DNA from: Prochlorococcus sp. AG-442-B03
GTDB lineage: Bacteria; Cyanobacteriota; Cyanobacteriia; PCC-6307; Cyanobiaceae
Assembly: GCA_003212395.1 (NCBI GenBank)
Contig: QCPU01000006.1
Span: forward strand, 26,934-90,933
Direction: 5' to 3'
DNA length: 64,000 bases
Shown here: positions 46,471 to 53,771 of the stretch, in pieces
Position numbering within the stretch: the stretch's first letter is position 1
How the letters are laid out: the number at the start of each line of letters is the position of its first letter
The notes under the pieces: generated by a model
What the model was told of the DNA's origin: nothing
Database searches by the model: none
The model's input: the letters and a program-made list of their open reading frames with translations, nothing else
Position numbers and translations under genes: made by a program

Positions 46471-46616
46471 ATATTAAAATTTATTTCTTGAGTCCCTTTC
46501 ATACAATCTCCAGCTGGATAATTAATTACTTTTTTTGATATTAATCCAATACTTATTCCAACCATCCCAATACCAAATACAGCTCTGGATCTTATGCTTG
46601 AGATGAGATATTTCAT
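46467..46616 (-). CDS. 49-residue small membrane protein
   Basis: The ATG at 46616 gives MKYLISSIRSRAVFGIGMVG, a glycine-rich membrane helix (about 12-27), then SKKVINYPAGDCMKGTQEI. The basic residues before the helix and the compact end look natural. It overlaps the thioredoxin-like gene tail-to-tail by four bases. No family recognised. Confidence 0.55.
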   Translation of the reverse strand: MKYLISSIRSRAVFGIGMVGISIGLISKKVINYPAGDCMKGTQEINFNI

Positions 46617-46967
46617 TAAGTATTTTAAAATACTAGGGATTATGAGATTATTACGTGGATTTTTTGTTTTTAAAAGAAAAATAACTAATAACCCTAAATC
46701 TATAATCTTTTAAAATAATTTTTAGATATGAGATATCTTAAAAATCCTTAATCAATAAATGTTTATATATCTTTTTTTCAGTATTTTTAGTTTGTGTTTG
46801 AAAGTCTTTTATAATTGAAATGAGATTTTCTTTTTTTTATGAAAGAATAAGAGATTTAATTTGACTCAAGGAATGGCTTTGTTACTTTTGAAGCCATTAA
46901 ATATACCCGTTAAAAATATCCTTAATCTCATAATTTATATAACTAACCATAGGAATAATATTGGATA
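46617..46967. other. AT-rich intergenic stretch, no supported gene
   Basis: Some 350 bases of poly-T and poly-A-rich sequence. Two tiny plus-strand frames exist (a 23-codon one near 46640 and a 32-codon one from 46873), but neither has convincing composition. I see no hairpin with a clear U-tract. Confidence 0.45.
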
Positions 46968-47219
46968 CTAAGAGTCTTCCCATACTGGTTTGGTTCTCCT
47001 CCAACCTTGAGCGATTAACTTTTTCCATTCATCTCTAGCTTTATCAACTTTAAGTTCTTCTCTGGTTGTCATAAGAGGTGGTTCTTTTCCTAAAACACCA
47101 AGAATTCTTCCAGAGTCAATAAACATATATTCAAAAAATTTATCTTTATTTTGATTATTCTTTGAAAACCTTTTAACCCTTGAACGATTCGAATTTATAA
47201 GCCAAAAATCTTCTGTCAA
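46968..47219 (-). CDS. DUF1651-like small protein
   Basis: An 83-residue soluble protein. The end, TTREELKVDKARDEWKKLIA followed by QGWRRTKPVW, matches DUF1651, a short family expanded in marine Synechococcus and Prochlorococcus: the REEA..W..L...GW pattern and preceding PPL are seen. The start is FWLINSNRSRVKRF. Function unknown. It lies 11 bases downstream of clpS on the same strand. Confidence 0.65.
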   Translation of the reverse strand: MTEDFWLINSNRSRVKRFSKNNQNKDKFFEYMFIDSGRILGVLGKEPPLMTTREELKVDKARDEWKKLIAQGWRRTKPVWEDS

Positions 47220-47230
47220 TCTTATTTATT

Positions 47231-47518
47231 TTATGTTTTCTCAATCGGAGCCATTGTTAAACCTTTGCTTAAGAGTTGCTCATGATATAGCTCTGCCTGT
47301 TCTAGATTACCTCTCCATACCTCCGCCGATCCTGTCTTGTCAACTTTGAAGGTTAGATCCCATGCTCTTTTTTCACTCATGCTTGGGATTATTGTTAGAA
47401 GACAATTTGCGACATGCTGAAAAGTATTAAAACTATCATCAAGAACAATTACCCTTGCTTCTGGATATTTTGCTTTAGATTTCTTTGGCTCTAAGACTGT
47501 TTCGAGCGAATTAAACAT
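47231..47518 (-). CDS. clpS: ATP-dependent Clp protease adaptor ClpS
   Basis: A 95-residue adaptor that delivers N-degron substrates to ClpAP/ClpCP. The substrate-binding start RVIVLDDSFNTFQHVANCLL (about 22-41) keeps the D-D/S-x-N-T pattern and helix. The middle shows KRAWDLTFKVDKTG where classical ClpS has A...M..VH..G, so this is the divergent cyanobacterial type with Asp in place of the conserved His. AEVWRGNLEQAELYHEQLLS follows the family. It lies between tRNA-Met and a DUF1651 gene. Confidence 0.88.
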   Translation of the reverse strand: MFNSLETVLEPKKSKAKYPEARVIVLDDSFNTFQHVANCLLTIIPSMSEKRAWDLTFKVDKTGSAEVWRGNLEQAELYHEQLLSKGLTMAPIEKT

Positions 47519-47585
47519 TATTGTCTGTAATAGTTTAAGTCAATTAAAATTTCACCTAAGATCTTCAATTGAAAAGTATTGAAAA

Positions 47586-47659
<74 letters not shown>

Positions 47660-47688
47660 ATGGGAATATTGTAAGGCATTGTTTGTAA

Positions 47689-48171
47689 TTAATTACCATT
47701 TTGAAAATTTATTTGTTTGTGGGCCTCATATATAGCAATTCCACACGCAACAGAAAGGTTTAGACTTCTAACACCTTTTTGATCATTGTTTCTAGTCTGT
47801 AAATTCGGCATAAAAATTGATATTAAAAAGTCGCTTTTATCAATAATGGAATCTGGCAATCCTGAATCTTCTCTCCCAAATAACAAAATATCATCTTGCT
47901 TAAATTTAAAATCCTTCAAATATAATCCATTTTTTTTACTAAAAGAAATTATTCTTTTTGTTGCTTTTGACGTCAAAAATTTTTCAAAATTCTTATGTTT
48001 ATTAACAGTAACTAAAGGCCAATAGTCTAATCCTGCTCTTTTTAAATATTTATCTTCTAGTTTAAAACCCAAGGGCTCTATAAGATTTAAAGGTATATTA
48101 AACGCAGCACATGATCTGGCTATATTACCAGTATTTTGTGGGATTCTAGGTTCAAATAGAGCGACTTCCAA
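47689..48171 (-). CDS. trmL: tRNA (cytidine(34)-2'-O)-methyltransferase
   Basis: A 160-residue SPOUT enzyme that methylates the wobble ribose in some leucine tRNAs. The start, VALFEPRIPQNTGNIARSCA (about 3-22), is diagnostic for TrmL. The knot motifs are present: LLFGREDSGLPDSI (about 97-110), and RSLNLSVACGIAIYEA (about 134-149). Length is standard. Two bases separate it from cobU upstream. Confidence 0.93.
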   Translation of the reverse strand: MEVALFEPRIPQNTGNIARSCAAFNIPLNLIEPLGFKLEDKYLKRAGLDYWPLVTVNKHKNFEKFLTSKATKRIISFSKKNGLYLKDFKFKQDDILLFGREDSGLPDSIIDKSDFLISIFMPNLQTRNNDQKGVRSLNLSVACGIAIYEAHKQINFQNGN

Positions 48172-48173
48172 TT

Positions 48174-48734
48174 TTAAGTAGGTATTTCAATACTTATTTC
48201 ATCTATTTTGATTGCTCTGCCGTTTAATGCCAGCCAATTATCTTTTGATATTTTGGTTATTCTCTTTTGAAGTTCGCCGATTCTTTCAATATAAGTATTA
48301 CCAATTTTATATTCAGAAACCAGACTCCAACCTACTTGTTCTCCAACAATAATTGTTATGCTTTTTCTTTTGATTAAAAAACTTATAAGTGAATTCATTT
48401 TTGTTGACCATTCATTTTGTTCCTTGCCAATACTTTTCATAACGAATCCCCCAATCGAATCTATTAATAATGGACCTTCTTCTTTCCTTAATGTATTTAA
48501 TAGATCTGTCGTTTCTATTAATTTCCAATCTTTTGGCCTTCTTTTTCGATGTAAATTAATTTTATCTTGCCATTCTCTATCATCCAAATTGTTTTCAGAT
48601 AAAGCAACATATGATAAATTTTTTACCTCCTTTGCAAGATGCTCTGCGAATTCACTTTTGCCACTCTTTGTCCCCCCTGTAATAAAAACTATATGAGATG
48701 GATATTTACTAATACTTAAATCCTTGGCATTCAT
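48174..48734 (-). CDS. cobU: adenosylcobinamide kinase/guanylyltransferase
   Basis: A 186-residue CobU/CobP that phosphorylates adenosylcobinamide and transfers GMP to it, late in B12 synthesis. The P-loop is ITGGTKSGKSEFAE (about 19-32). The family-typical RKRRPKDWKLIETTDLL (about 63-79) follows, then GPLLIDSIGGFV and IIVGEQVGWSLV (EVGxG-type loop, here GEQVGW). It fits with the B12-dependent metH at 59918. Adjacent trmL is functionally unrelated. Confidence 0.92.
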   Translation of the reverse strand: MNAKDLSISKYPSHIVFITGGTKSGKSEFAEHLAKEVKNLSYVALSENNLDDREWQDKINLHRKRRPKDWKLIETTDLLNTLRKEEGPLLIDSIGGFVMKSIGKEQNEWSTKMNSLISFLIKRKSITIIVGEQVGWSLVSEYKIGNTYIERIGELQKRITKISKDNWLALNGRAIKIDEISIEIPT

Positions 48735-48744
48735 AAATTCTCTA

Positions 48745-49056
48745 TTATTTAGAGAAATACCACCAAGTTGCTAAAGGAATAATTGTGGCAGCAATTAACA
48801 AACCTATAACTATATAAGTAGCAGTTGAACTCTCAGTATCTTTTGATCTCATAGTGTTAAAATTTGGATCAACTACAGGGTTATCAATAGATGAAGGCTG
48901 ACTTTTTTCGTAATTTATAACAGTCTTCTGTTGCGTAATACCAAAATATTTATTTATACTACTAATTTCATTTGCGTATGTAGTCGAGGGGATAAGAATA
49001 AAAATAAAGCCAGTAAAGATAAGAGAAAGTATATATTTATTGATGTTTAAGTTCAT
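48745..49056 (-). CDS. exported or membrane-anchored small protein
   Basis: A 103-residue protein with a signal-like N-terminus (about 8-27, ILSLIFTGFIFILIPSTTYA, with a plausible cleavage after YA). A polar middle containing SSINKYFGITQQK follows, then a C-terminal membrane helix (about 80-99). After cleavage it would be a lumen- or periplasm-facing protein with a tail anchor. No named family. It lies 10 bases upstream of cobU. Confidence 0.55.
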   Translation of the reverse strand: MNLNINKYILSLIFTGFIFILIPSTTYANEISSINKYFGITQQKTVINYEKSQPSSIDNPVVDPNFNTMRSKDTESSTATYIVIGLLIAATIIPLATWWYFSK

Positions 49057-49167
49057 TTTAAAAGGTTTTGGTTAATTATATATTAAAAACAATATGTTTG
49101 AGTAATTTTAAATGTACTAAACAATATAATATTTGCATAATTTAATTAGAAATAACATATTTAAAAT

Positions 49168-49794
49168 ATGGGATTCAATGCGAAATCATTAATATCAGTC
49201 GGTGCAATACTCTTTATTTTTCAGATAGCAAATTTCATTTCAATAGAAACAATCACTCCTGAGCTTGAAAGAGCACAAGTGTTAGCTGCAATAGCTTCAT
49301 TAATTATTATTTTGATAGGTTTTTTATTTAAACAATTCGAACCATTAGCTGGTGAGAAAACTGCTTTAAAAGGAGAAAATAAGTTTCTCTTCGATAGAAA
49401 CATGCCGGATGAAGTTATTGATGAACTTGCATGGGGTTCGGAAGCGATATTAACTTCTACAGCAGCTGCAGCAATATTAATCCACAATGATGGCGTTAAT
49501 ATATTGAGGAGGGGAATCACTTCAAGTAATGATTTTAAACCTGGGGAAACGTGTCTTAGATCTATAAAAGATATGAAATTAATATCATTAGCAAACACTA
49601 AATTTTATCCTGGAAGAGAAGAATTTTTTAATTTTTGTGCCGAAATTCCATCTATCTTAGTTGTACCCATAAATAATAAGGCTTTTATATTGATAGGAGG
49701 CTGGAGTGCTAAGTGTTTTACTAAGTCTGATGAAAAATGGATTAATAACTGGTCCAAAAAAATTAATAATATTTTTTCAAAAAATAAAATTTAA
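49168..49794 (+). CDS. CCB2/CCB4-like cytochrome b6f haem-assembly protein
   Basis: A 208-residue protein. Two membrane helices at the N-terminus (about 8-25 and 40-57) are followed by a GAF-like soluble domain containing DELAWGSEAILTSTAAAAIL. This pattern is that of the cofactor assembly of complex C subunit B family (DUF2930; CCB2/CCB4 in algae and plants), which attaches haem c(i) to cytochrome b6. The usual partners are not in this window. It converges with lptC by a four-base overlap. Confidence 0.75.
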   Translation: MGFNAKSLISVGAILFIFQIANFISIETITPELERAQVLAAIASLIIILIGFLFKQFEPLAGEKTALKGENKFLFDRNMPDEVIDELAWGSEAILTSTAAAAILIHNDGVNILRRGITSSNDFKPGETCLRSIKDMKLISLANTKFYPGREEFFNFCAEIPSILVVPINNKAFILIGGWSAKCFTKSDEKWINNWSKKINNIFSKNKI

Positions 49795-50414
49795 AAATAA
49801 ATTATTGATTTGACTCTTTTATCTTTTGCTTTAAAACTTACTGATTCAGTATTTAGATTATAGTAAGCATTTTCTGAATTTATTTCATATTTACTTTCGT
49901 TGTTTTCATCTTTTATTATATATTTTACTGGATTGAAAAATTCAATTATGTTATCTGAACCCAATATGGCTTTTCCTGAATTTAAGATGATATTTTGATT
50001 TTCAAATCTTATATTACCCTCTAATAGATAGTTAGTCTTTTCTATATTCCAGATAAAATTATCAGCATATAAAATATCCCCATCTTTTTTAAGAGTTTTT
50101 AATTTAACATTCCCTTTCAATTCCAAGAGTTTATTGTTGTCTGATAATGAAGATTCTTCTGAACTAATAATATATTTAGTTTCTTCACCATTGAGAATAT
50201 TAATAATAGGTTTTTTTAATTCGAATTTTAATTCTATATTGTCATAACTTGAATTTGGACTGGTAATTGAATATATCTTATCTCCACTTTCAGAGAAAAT
50301 AGTCATATCTAAGCTGTCTATCTTTTGTTTAACTTTATTTTCATCAATTACATTAGGGGCGCAACCAAGCATAAATAATGGAAGGAAAATTATTAATCTA
50401 TAAATTTTGTTCAT
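49791..50414 (-). CDS. lptC: LptC-like lipoprotein of lipopolysaccharide export
   Basis: A 207-residue lipoprotein: lipobox FMLGC with the lipidated Cys at 18. It is followed by a beta-rich domain of LptC/OstA type with repeated strand patterns (LELKGNVKLKTLKKDGDILY and YLLEGNIRFENQNIILNSGK). LptC lies between the inner-membrane LptBFG complex and LptA in moving LPS to the outer membrane. Cyanobacterial versions are often longer; this one is near the classical size. It overlaps metG by 17 bases, with metG upstream. Confidence 0.72.
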   Translation of the reverse strand: MNKIYRLIIFLPLFMLGCAPNVIDENKVKQKIDSLDMTIFSESGDKIYSITSPNSSYDNIELKFELKKPIINILNGEETKYIISSEESSLSDNNKLLELKGNVKLKTLKKDGDILYADNFIWNIEKTNYLLEGNIRFENQNIILNSGKAILGSDNIIEFFNPVKYIIKDENNESKYEINSENAYYNLNTESVSFKAKDKRVKSIIYF

Positions 50415-51942
50415 ACTCCAGTTTATTTATGATTGGAGTGGGTTTAGGAAGACTTGAGTAACTTGCTAATAATCCCCAACTTAATTGTTGTTTCCAAGGA
50501 ACTTCTTCTCTGTATATTGAACCAAGTTGTTCATTAATTTTTGTAGATAATTCGGGCAATAAAGGAAGTAATAACAATCCTATTATTCGGGTACTTTCTA
50601 AAACGTTATAAATAATTTGTTTAACTAGAGGTAGATTATCTTTCTCTTTTATTAACAGCCATGGCTGATTATCATTTAAATACAAATTTGTATTAATTGC
50701 TAGGCTAAGTACTTCATTAGCTGCTAGATCTAATTTGTAGTTATCAAAGTTATAAATATATTTTTCGACTGCAATTTTGGCAGAATTCTCCAATTTATTT
50801 TCACTTAAAATTTTTTCATTATTCGGCACTTTATTATCAAACCATTTTCTAGACATAGATGATGTTCTATTTAATAAATTGCCAATTGTATTAGCTAAGT
50901 CATTATTGATAATGTCAACAAATCGTTTATCTTGAAAATCTCCATCATTTCCTAGTGATATGTCTTTAATGAGGTACCACCTTACAGGATCATTGCCATA
51001 TTTTGTAAGTAATAAATCAGGGTCGAGTACATTTCCCAAGCTTTTACCCATTTTTTGCCCTTCTCTTGTAAGAAACCCATGCCCAAAAACCTTTTTAGGA
51101 ACTTTCATATTGGCAGAAATAAGCATTGCGGGCCAATATACAGCATGGAATCTCAGAATATCTTTACCGATAAAATGAACATCAGCTGGCCATCCTGCAT
51201 TAATTGATTTTTCTAATGAATGTTCTGTCGTATCAGAACTAATTGCGCTTACATATCCAAGTAAAGCATCAAACCATACATAAAAGGTATGGTTATCGTG
51301 ATCAGGGACAGGAATCCCCCATGTGACATTTGTTCTTGAAATTGAAAAATCCTTTAAACCTCTAGATACAAAATTTATAATTTCATTCTTTCTTTCTATT
51401 GGTTCTATAAAGGAAGGTTCGTTGATTATTTTCTCAATTTCTTTTTGATATTTTGAAAGCCTAAAAAAGAGATTCTCTTCATTTTTCCATTCTAGATTTT
51501 TTTGATGTATGGGACACTTGTATGTTGATGAGTTTTCTGGATTATCTTTAAATTCTTCACAACCTACACAATACCAACCTTTTTGAACTCCCATATAGAT
51601 ATCATCTGATGCTTTTACTCTTTCATAAAATTCATTAACAACAAATTCATGATTTTTTGAGCTTGTTCTTATAAATTTATCAAAGGATATATTCCAATTT
51701 TTCCAATTATTATTAAAGACTTCTGAGATTTCATCACAATGTGATTTTGGTTCAATACCCTTTTCATTAGCTGTTCTTTGTATTTTTAAACCATGTTCAT
51801 CAACACCAGTAATGAAAATAACATCTTCACCTGCAAGCCTTTTATACCTAGCTATTGAGTCACAAATTATTGTTGTATATACACTTCCTAAATGGGGTTT
51901 ATCATTAACATAGTATAAAGGGGTAGTAATGACAAAAGTCAT
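50398..51942 (-). CDS. metG: methionyl-tRNA synthetase
   Basis: A 514-residue class I synthetase. The HIGH motif appears as KPHLGS (about 14-19). A zinc-knuckle insertion holds CVGCEEF and KCPIHQK (about 124-148). The KMSKS motif appears as KMGKS in GQKMGKSLGNVLDPD (about 302-316). The anticodon-binding helix bundle fills the C-terminus. The extra C-terminal dimerisation domain of E. coli MetRS is absent, as in plastid and cyanobacterial enzymes. It charges both tRNA-Met species in this window. Confidence 0.96.
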   Translation of the reverse strand: MTFVITTPLYYVNDKPHLGSVYTTIICDSIARYKRLAGEDVIFITGVDEHGLKIQRTANEKGIEPKSHCDEISEVFNNNWKNWNISFDKFIRTSSKNHEFVVNEFYERVKASDDIYMGVQKGWYCVGCEEFKDNPENSSTYKCPIHQKNLEWKNEENLFFRLSKYQKEIEKIINEPSFIEPIERKNEIINFVSRGLKDFSISRTNVTWGIPVPDHDNHTFYVWFDALLGYVSAISSDTTEHSLEKSINAGWPADVHFIGKDILRFHAVYWPAMLISANMKVPKKVFGHGFLTREGQKMGKSLGNVLDPDLLLTKYGNDPVRWYLIKDISLGNDGDFQDKRFVDIINNDLANTIGNLLNRTSSMSRKWFDNKVPNNEKILSENKLENSAKIAVEKYIYNFDNYKLDLAANEVLSLAINTNLYLNDNQPWLLIKEKDNLPLVKQIIYNVLESTRIIGLLLLPLLPELSTKINEQLGSIYREEVPWKQQLSWGLLASYSSLPKPTPIINKLEYEQNL

Positions 51943-52010
51943 AAAGCTTTTTTATTTATACTAACAGATATTTTTTAAACTAATAAAAACCTATTATATT
52001 TATTGTCTTA

Positions 52011-53195
52011 TTAATAAATAAACTCTAAAAGATTACTATCATTTATAATATATTTAACTTTATATATTTTATTACTATATATTTCTATTGATACAAAAAG
52101 AGTAATTAGTATTTCTAGTGAATAATCTGGAAAATAAACCAAAGCAATATTTTTTTTATGATTAATCCACTTAACAAATATTATTTTATAAAAAGGGTTT
52201 TTTTCATTCTTAAAAAATAATGTTAAATACTTAAATTTATCATTTTTAAAAATATTATTATTCTCTAATTGTCTATTCTTAGAATAATCAATAATCTTAG
52301 AGACTGAATCTTTACTTAGAAGTTCATAATTATTAATTTTATTATATACTTGCCTCTGTATAATCAAATCAAGATATCTCCTAAGTGGTGATGTACATTG
52401 TACATACATTTTAAGGCCTAATGATTCATGAATTCCTGGTTTAGTTGTTATGTAACTTCTTCCCATATATTGTTTTAATATTATATATTTAATATCACTA
52501 TCATTGTATCTATTAAGTATTTCGGATGGATTACAATTTAATTTCTGAATCCTAAATGCAGCCCCTAAATTATATTTATCTATAAATAAACTTGTTATAT
52601 AACCCATTAATATCATTGATTCTGCAACTATAATTTGTGATATTGTTTTCTCTAATTTATTTAGTACAACCCTATCTTTATATAATTTAATTTTACTATT
52701 AGGACTTTCAAAAATAATTGCTCCTTGTTTCTTTCTGAATGTAATACTTTTTTCTAATAAATTTTTAATCTCAATTAATTCTATTTCTTCTTTAGGTTCT
52801 AATTCTAATATTTCATCTGCATCTTCATATGTTAATTGATATTTTGGTTTTATTATTGCTTCAGTTATTTCATAATTATTTATTGATCCATCGTCATTGA
52901 ACTCTATTGCTGCACTAATAGTTTCTGAAATTTTATTTTGAGCTAGATTTGCTTTTTCAAGAATATCTTTAGGTAGCATTGGGACATATTGATCAATTAA
53001 ATATAAACTGCTATTTCTCTTTCTTGCATCTAAATCAACATTAGAGTCATGCATAAAGAGTTTGCATGGATTACTAATATGTATCCATAAATTTTTTTTA
53101 TTTCCTTCTTTTATTTCTAATGAAATAGCGTCATCAACTTCATGTGGATCATCAGAGTCAATAATATATGTTTTTAAATTAGTTAAATCTTTCAA
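52011..53195 (-). CDS. minimal RNB-domain exoribonuclease
   Basis: A 394-residue protein consisting of little more than the RNB catalytic domain, lacking both the N-terminal cold-shock domains and a recognisable S1 domain. The active-site acids are kept: D13, E19, D21 and D22 in IIDSDDPHEVDDAISLE, equivalent to the D-D/E-D-D cluster of RNase II. The substrate-clamp SPLRRYLDLIIQRQV (about 271-285) with its conserved Arg is present too. It should still hydrolyse RNA 3' to 5' but would need help in holding it. It is the third gene after rpmG and rpsR, 46 bases downstream of rpsR. Confidence 0.85.
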   Translation of the reverse strand: MKDLTNLKTYIIDSDDPHEVDDAISLEIKEGNKKNLWIHISNPCKLFMHDSNVDLDARKRNSSLYLIDQYVPMLPKDILEKANLAQNKISETISAAIEFNDDGSINNYEITEAIIKPKYQLTYEDADEILELEPKEEIELIEIKNLLEKSITFRKKQGAIIFESPNSKIKLYKDRVVLNKLEKTISQIIVAESMILMGYITSLFIDKYNLGAAFRIQKLNCNPSEILNRYNDSDIKYIILKQYMGRSYITTKPGIHESLGLKMYVQCTSPLRRYLDLIIQRQVYNKINNYELLSKDSVSKIIDYSKNRQLENNNIFKNDKFKYLTLFFKNEKNPFYKIIFVKWINHKKNIALVYFPDYSLEILITLFVSIEIYSNKIYKVKYIINDSNLLEFIY

Positions 53196-53240
53196 ATATT
53201 TGAGATATTAATCATAGTGCGAACTATATTTAATATGAAA

Positions 53241-53462
53241 TTATCCTTCAGGATTTACGAAGGGTAAAAGAGCTACAATTCTGGCTCTTTTTACAGCTAA
53301 TGTTAGATCTCTTTGTTGCTTAGAGGTTAAACCTGTCATCCTTCTTGGTAGGATTTTACCCCTCTCAGTTATGAATTTTTTTAGTAGTTCTACATCCTTA
53401 TAGTCAATAGGATCTCCAGGTTTGATAGGCGATAATTGTTTTTTAAAAATTGAATTAGGCAT
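53241..53462 (-). CDS. rpsR: 30S ribosomal protein S18
   Basis: A 73-residue S18: [20 protein letters not shown], then [20 protein letters not shown] with the conserved GKI-PRR-TG block, and [12 protein letters not shown]. It lies on the small-subunit platform beside S6. Start and length are standard. It is 12 bases downstream of rpmG. Confidence 0.97.
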   Translation of the reverse strand: MPNSIFKKQLSPIKPGDPIDYKDVELLKKFITERGKILPRRMTGLTSKQQRDLTLAVKRARIVALLPFVNPEG

Positions 53463-53474
53463 GATTTAATTTGA

Positions 53475-53669
53475 TTACTTTATTTCTTTGTGAATTGTCA
53501 TTCTGTTTAAATGAGGATTAAACTTTTTTAGTTCCAATCTTTCAGTTGTATTTCTTCGATTTTTTTCGGTAGTATATCTTGAGACACCATTAGATCTCTT
53601 AGGATCTGTGCTTGTCCTAGCTTCAGTACATTCCAGGGTCACTACAACTCTTGTCCCTTTTTTGGCCAT
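53475..53669 (-). CDS. rpmG: 50S ribosomal protein L33
   Basis: The start is the ATG at 53669 ([19 protein letters not shown]), giving 64 residues. An upstream frame to 53717 would add a 16-residue leader not seen in L33. The sequence shows [20 protein letters not shown] with the standard KNRRNT.RLEL.K..P block. Cys pairs for zinc are missing except one Cys, typical of the zinc-free type. It is first in the rpmG-rpsR-RNB operon and divergent from pheT. Confidence 0.96.
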   Translation of the reverse strand: MAKKGTRVVVTLECTEARTSTDPKRSNGVSRYTTEKNRRNTTERLELKKFNPHLNRMTIHKEIK

Positions 53670-53771
53670 TTTAAATAATACTTTATTGTATAATTCTCTA
53701 TTGTACATCTTCAACAAACTTTTTTGAAGATATACTCATTTCTTTTTATCATCATTGATTAAAAAATATAT

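Noticed and set aside
46873..46971. 32-codon plus-strand frame beginning MALLLLKPLNIPVK
   Set aside because: Overlaps the end of the DUF1651 gene and lacks a membrane or domain pattern strong enough to call it a gene.
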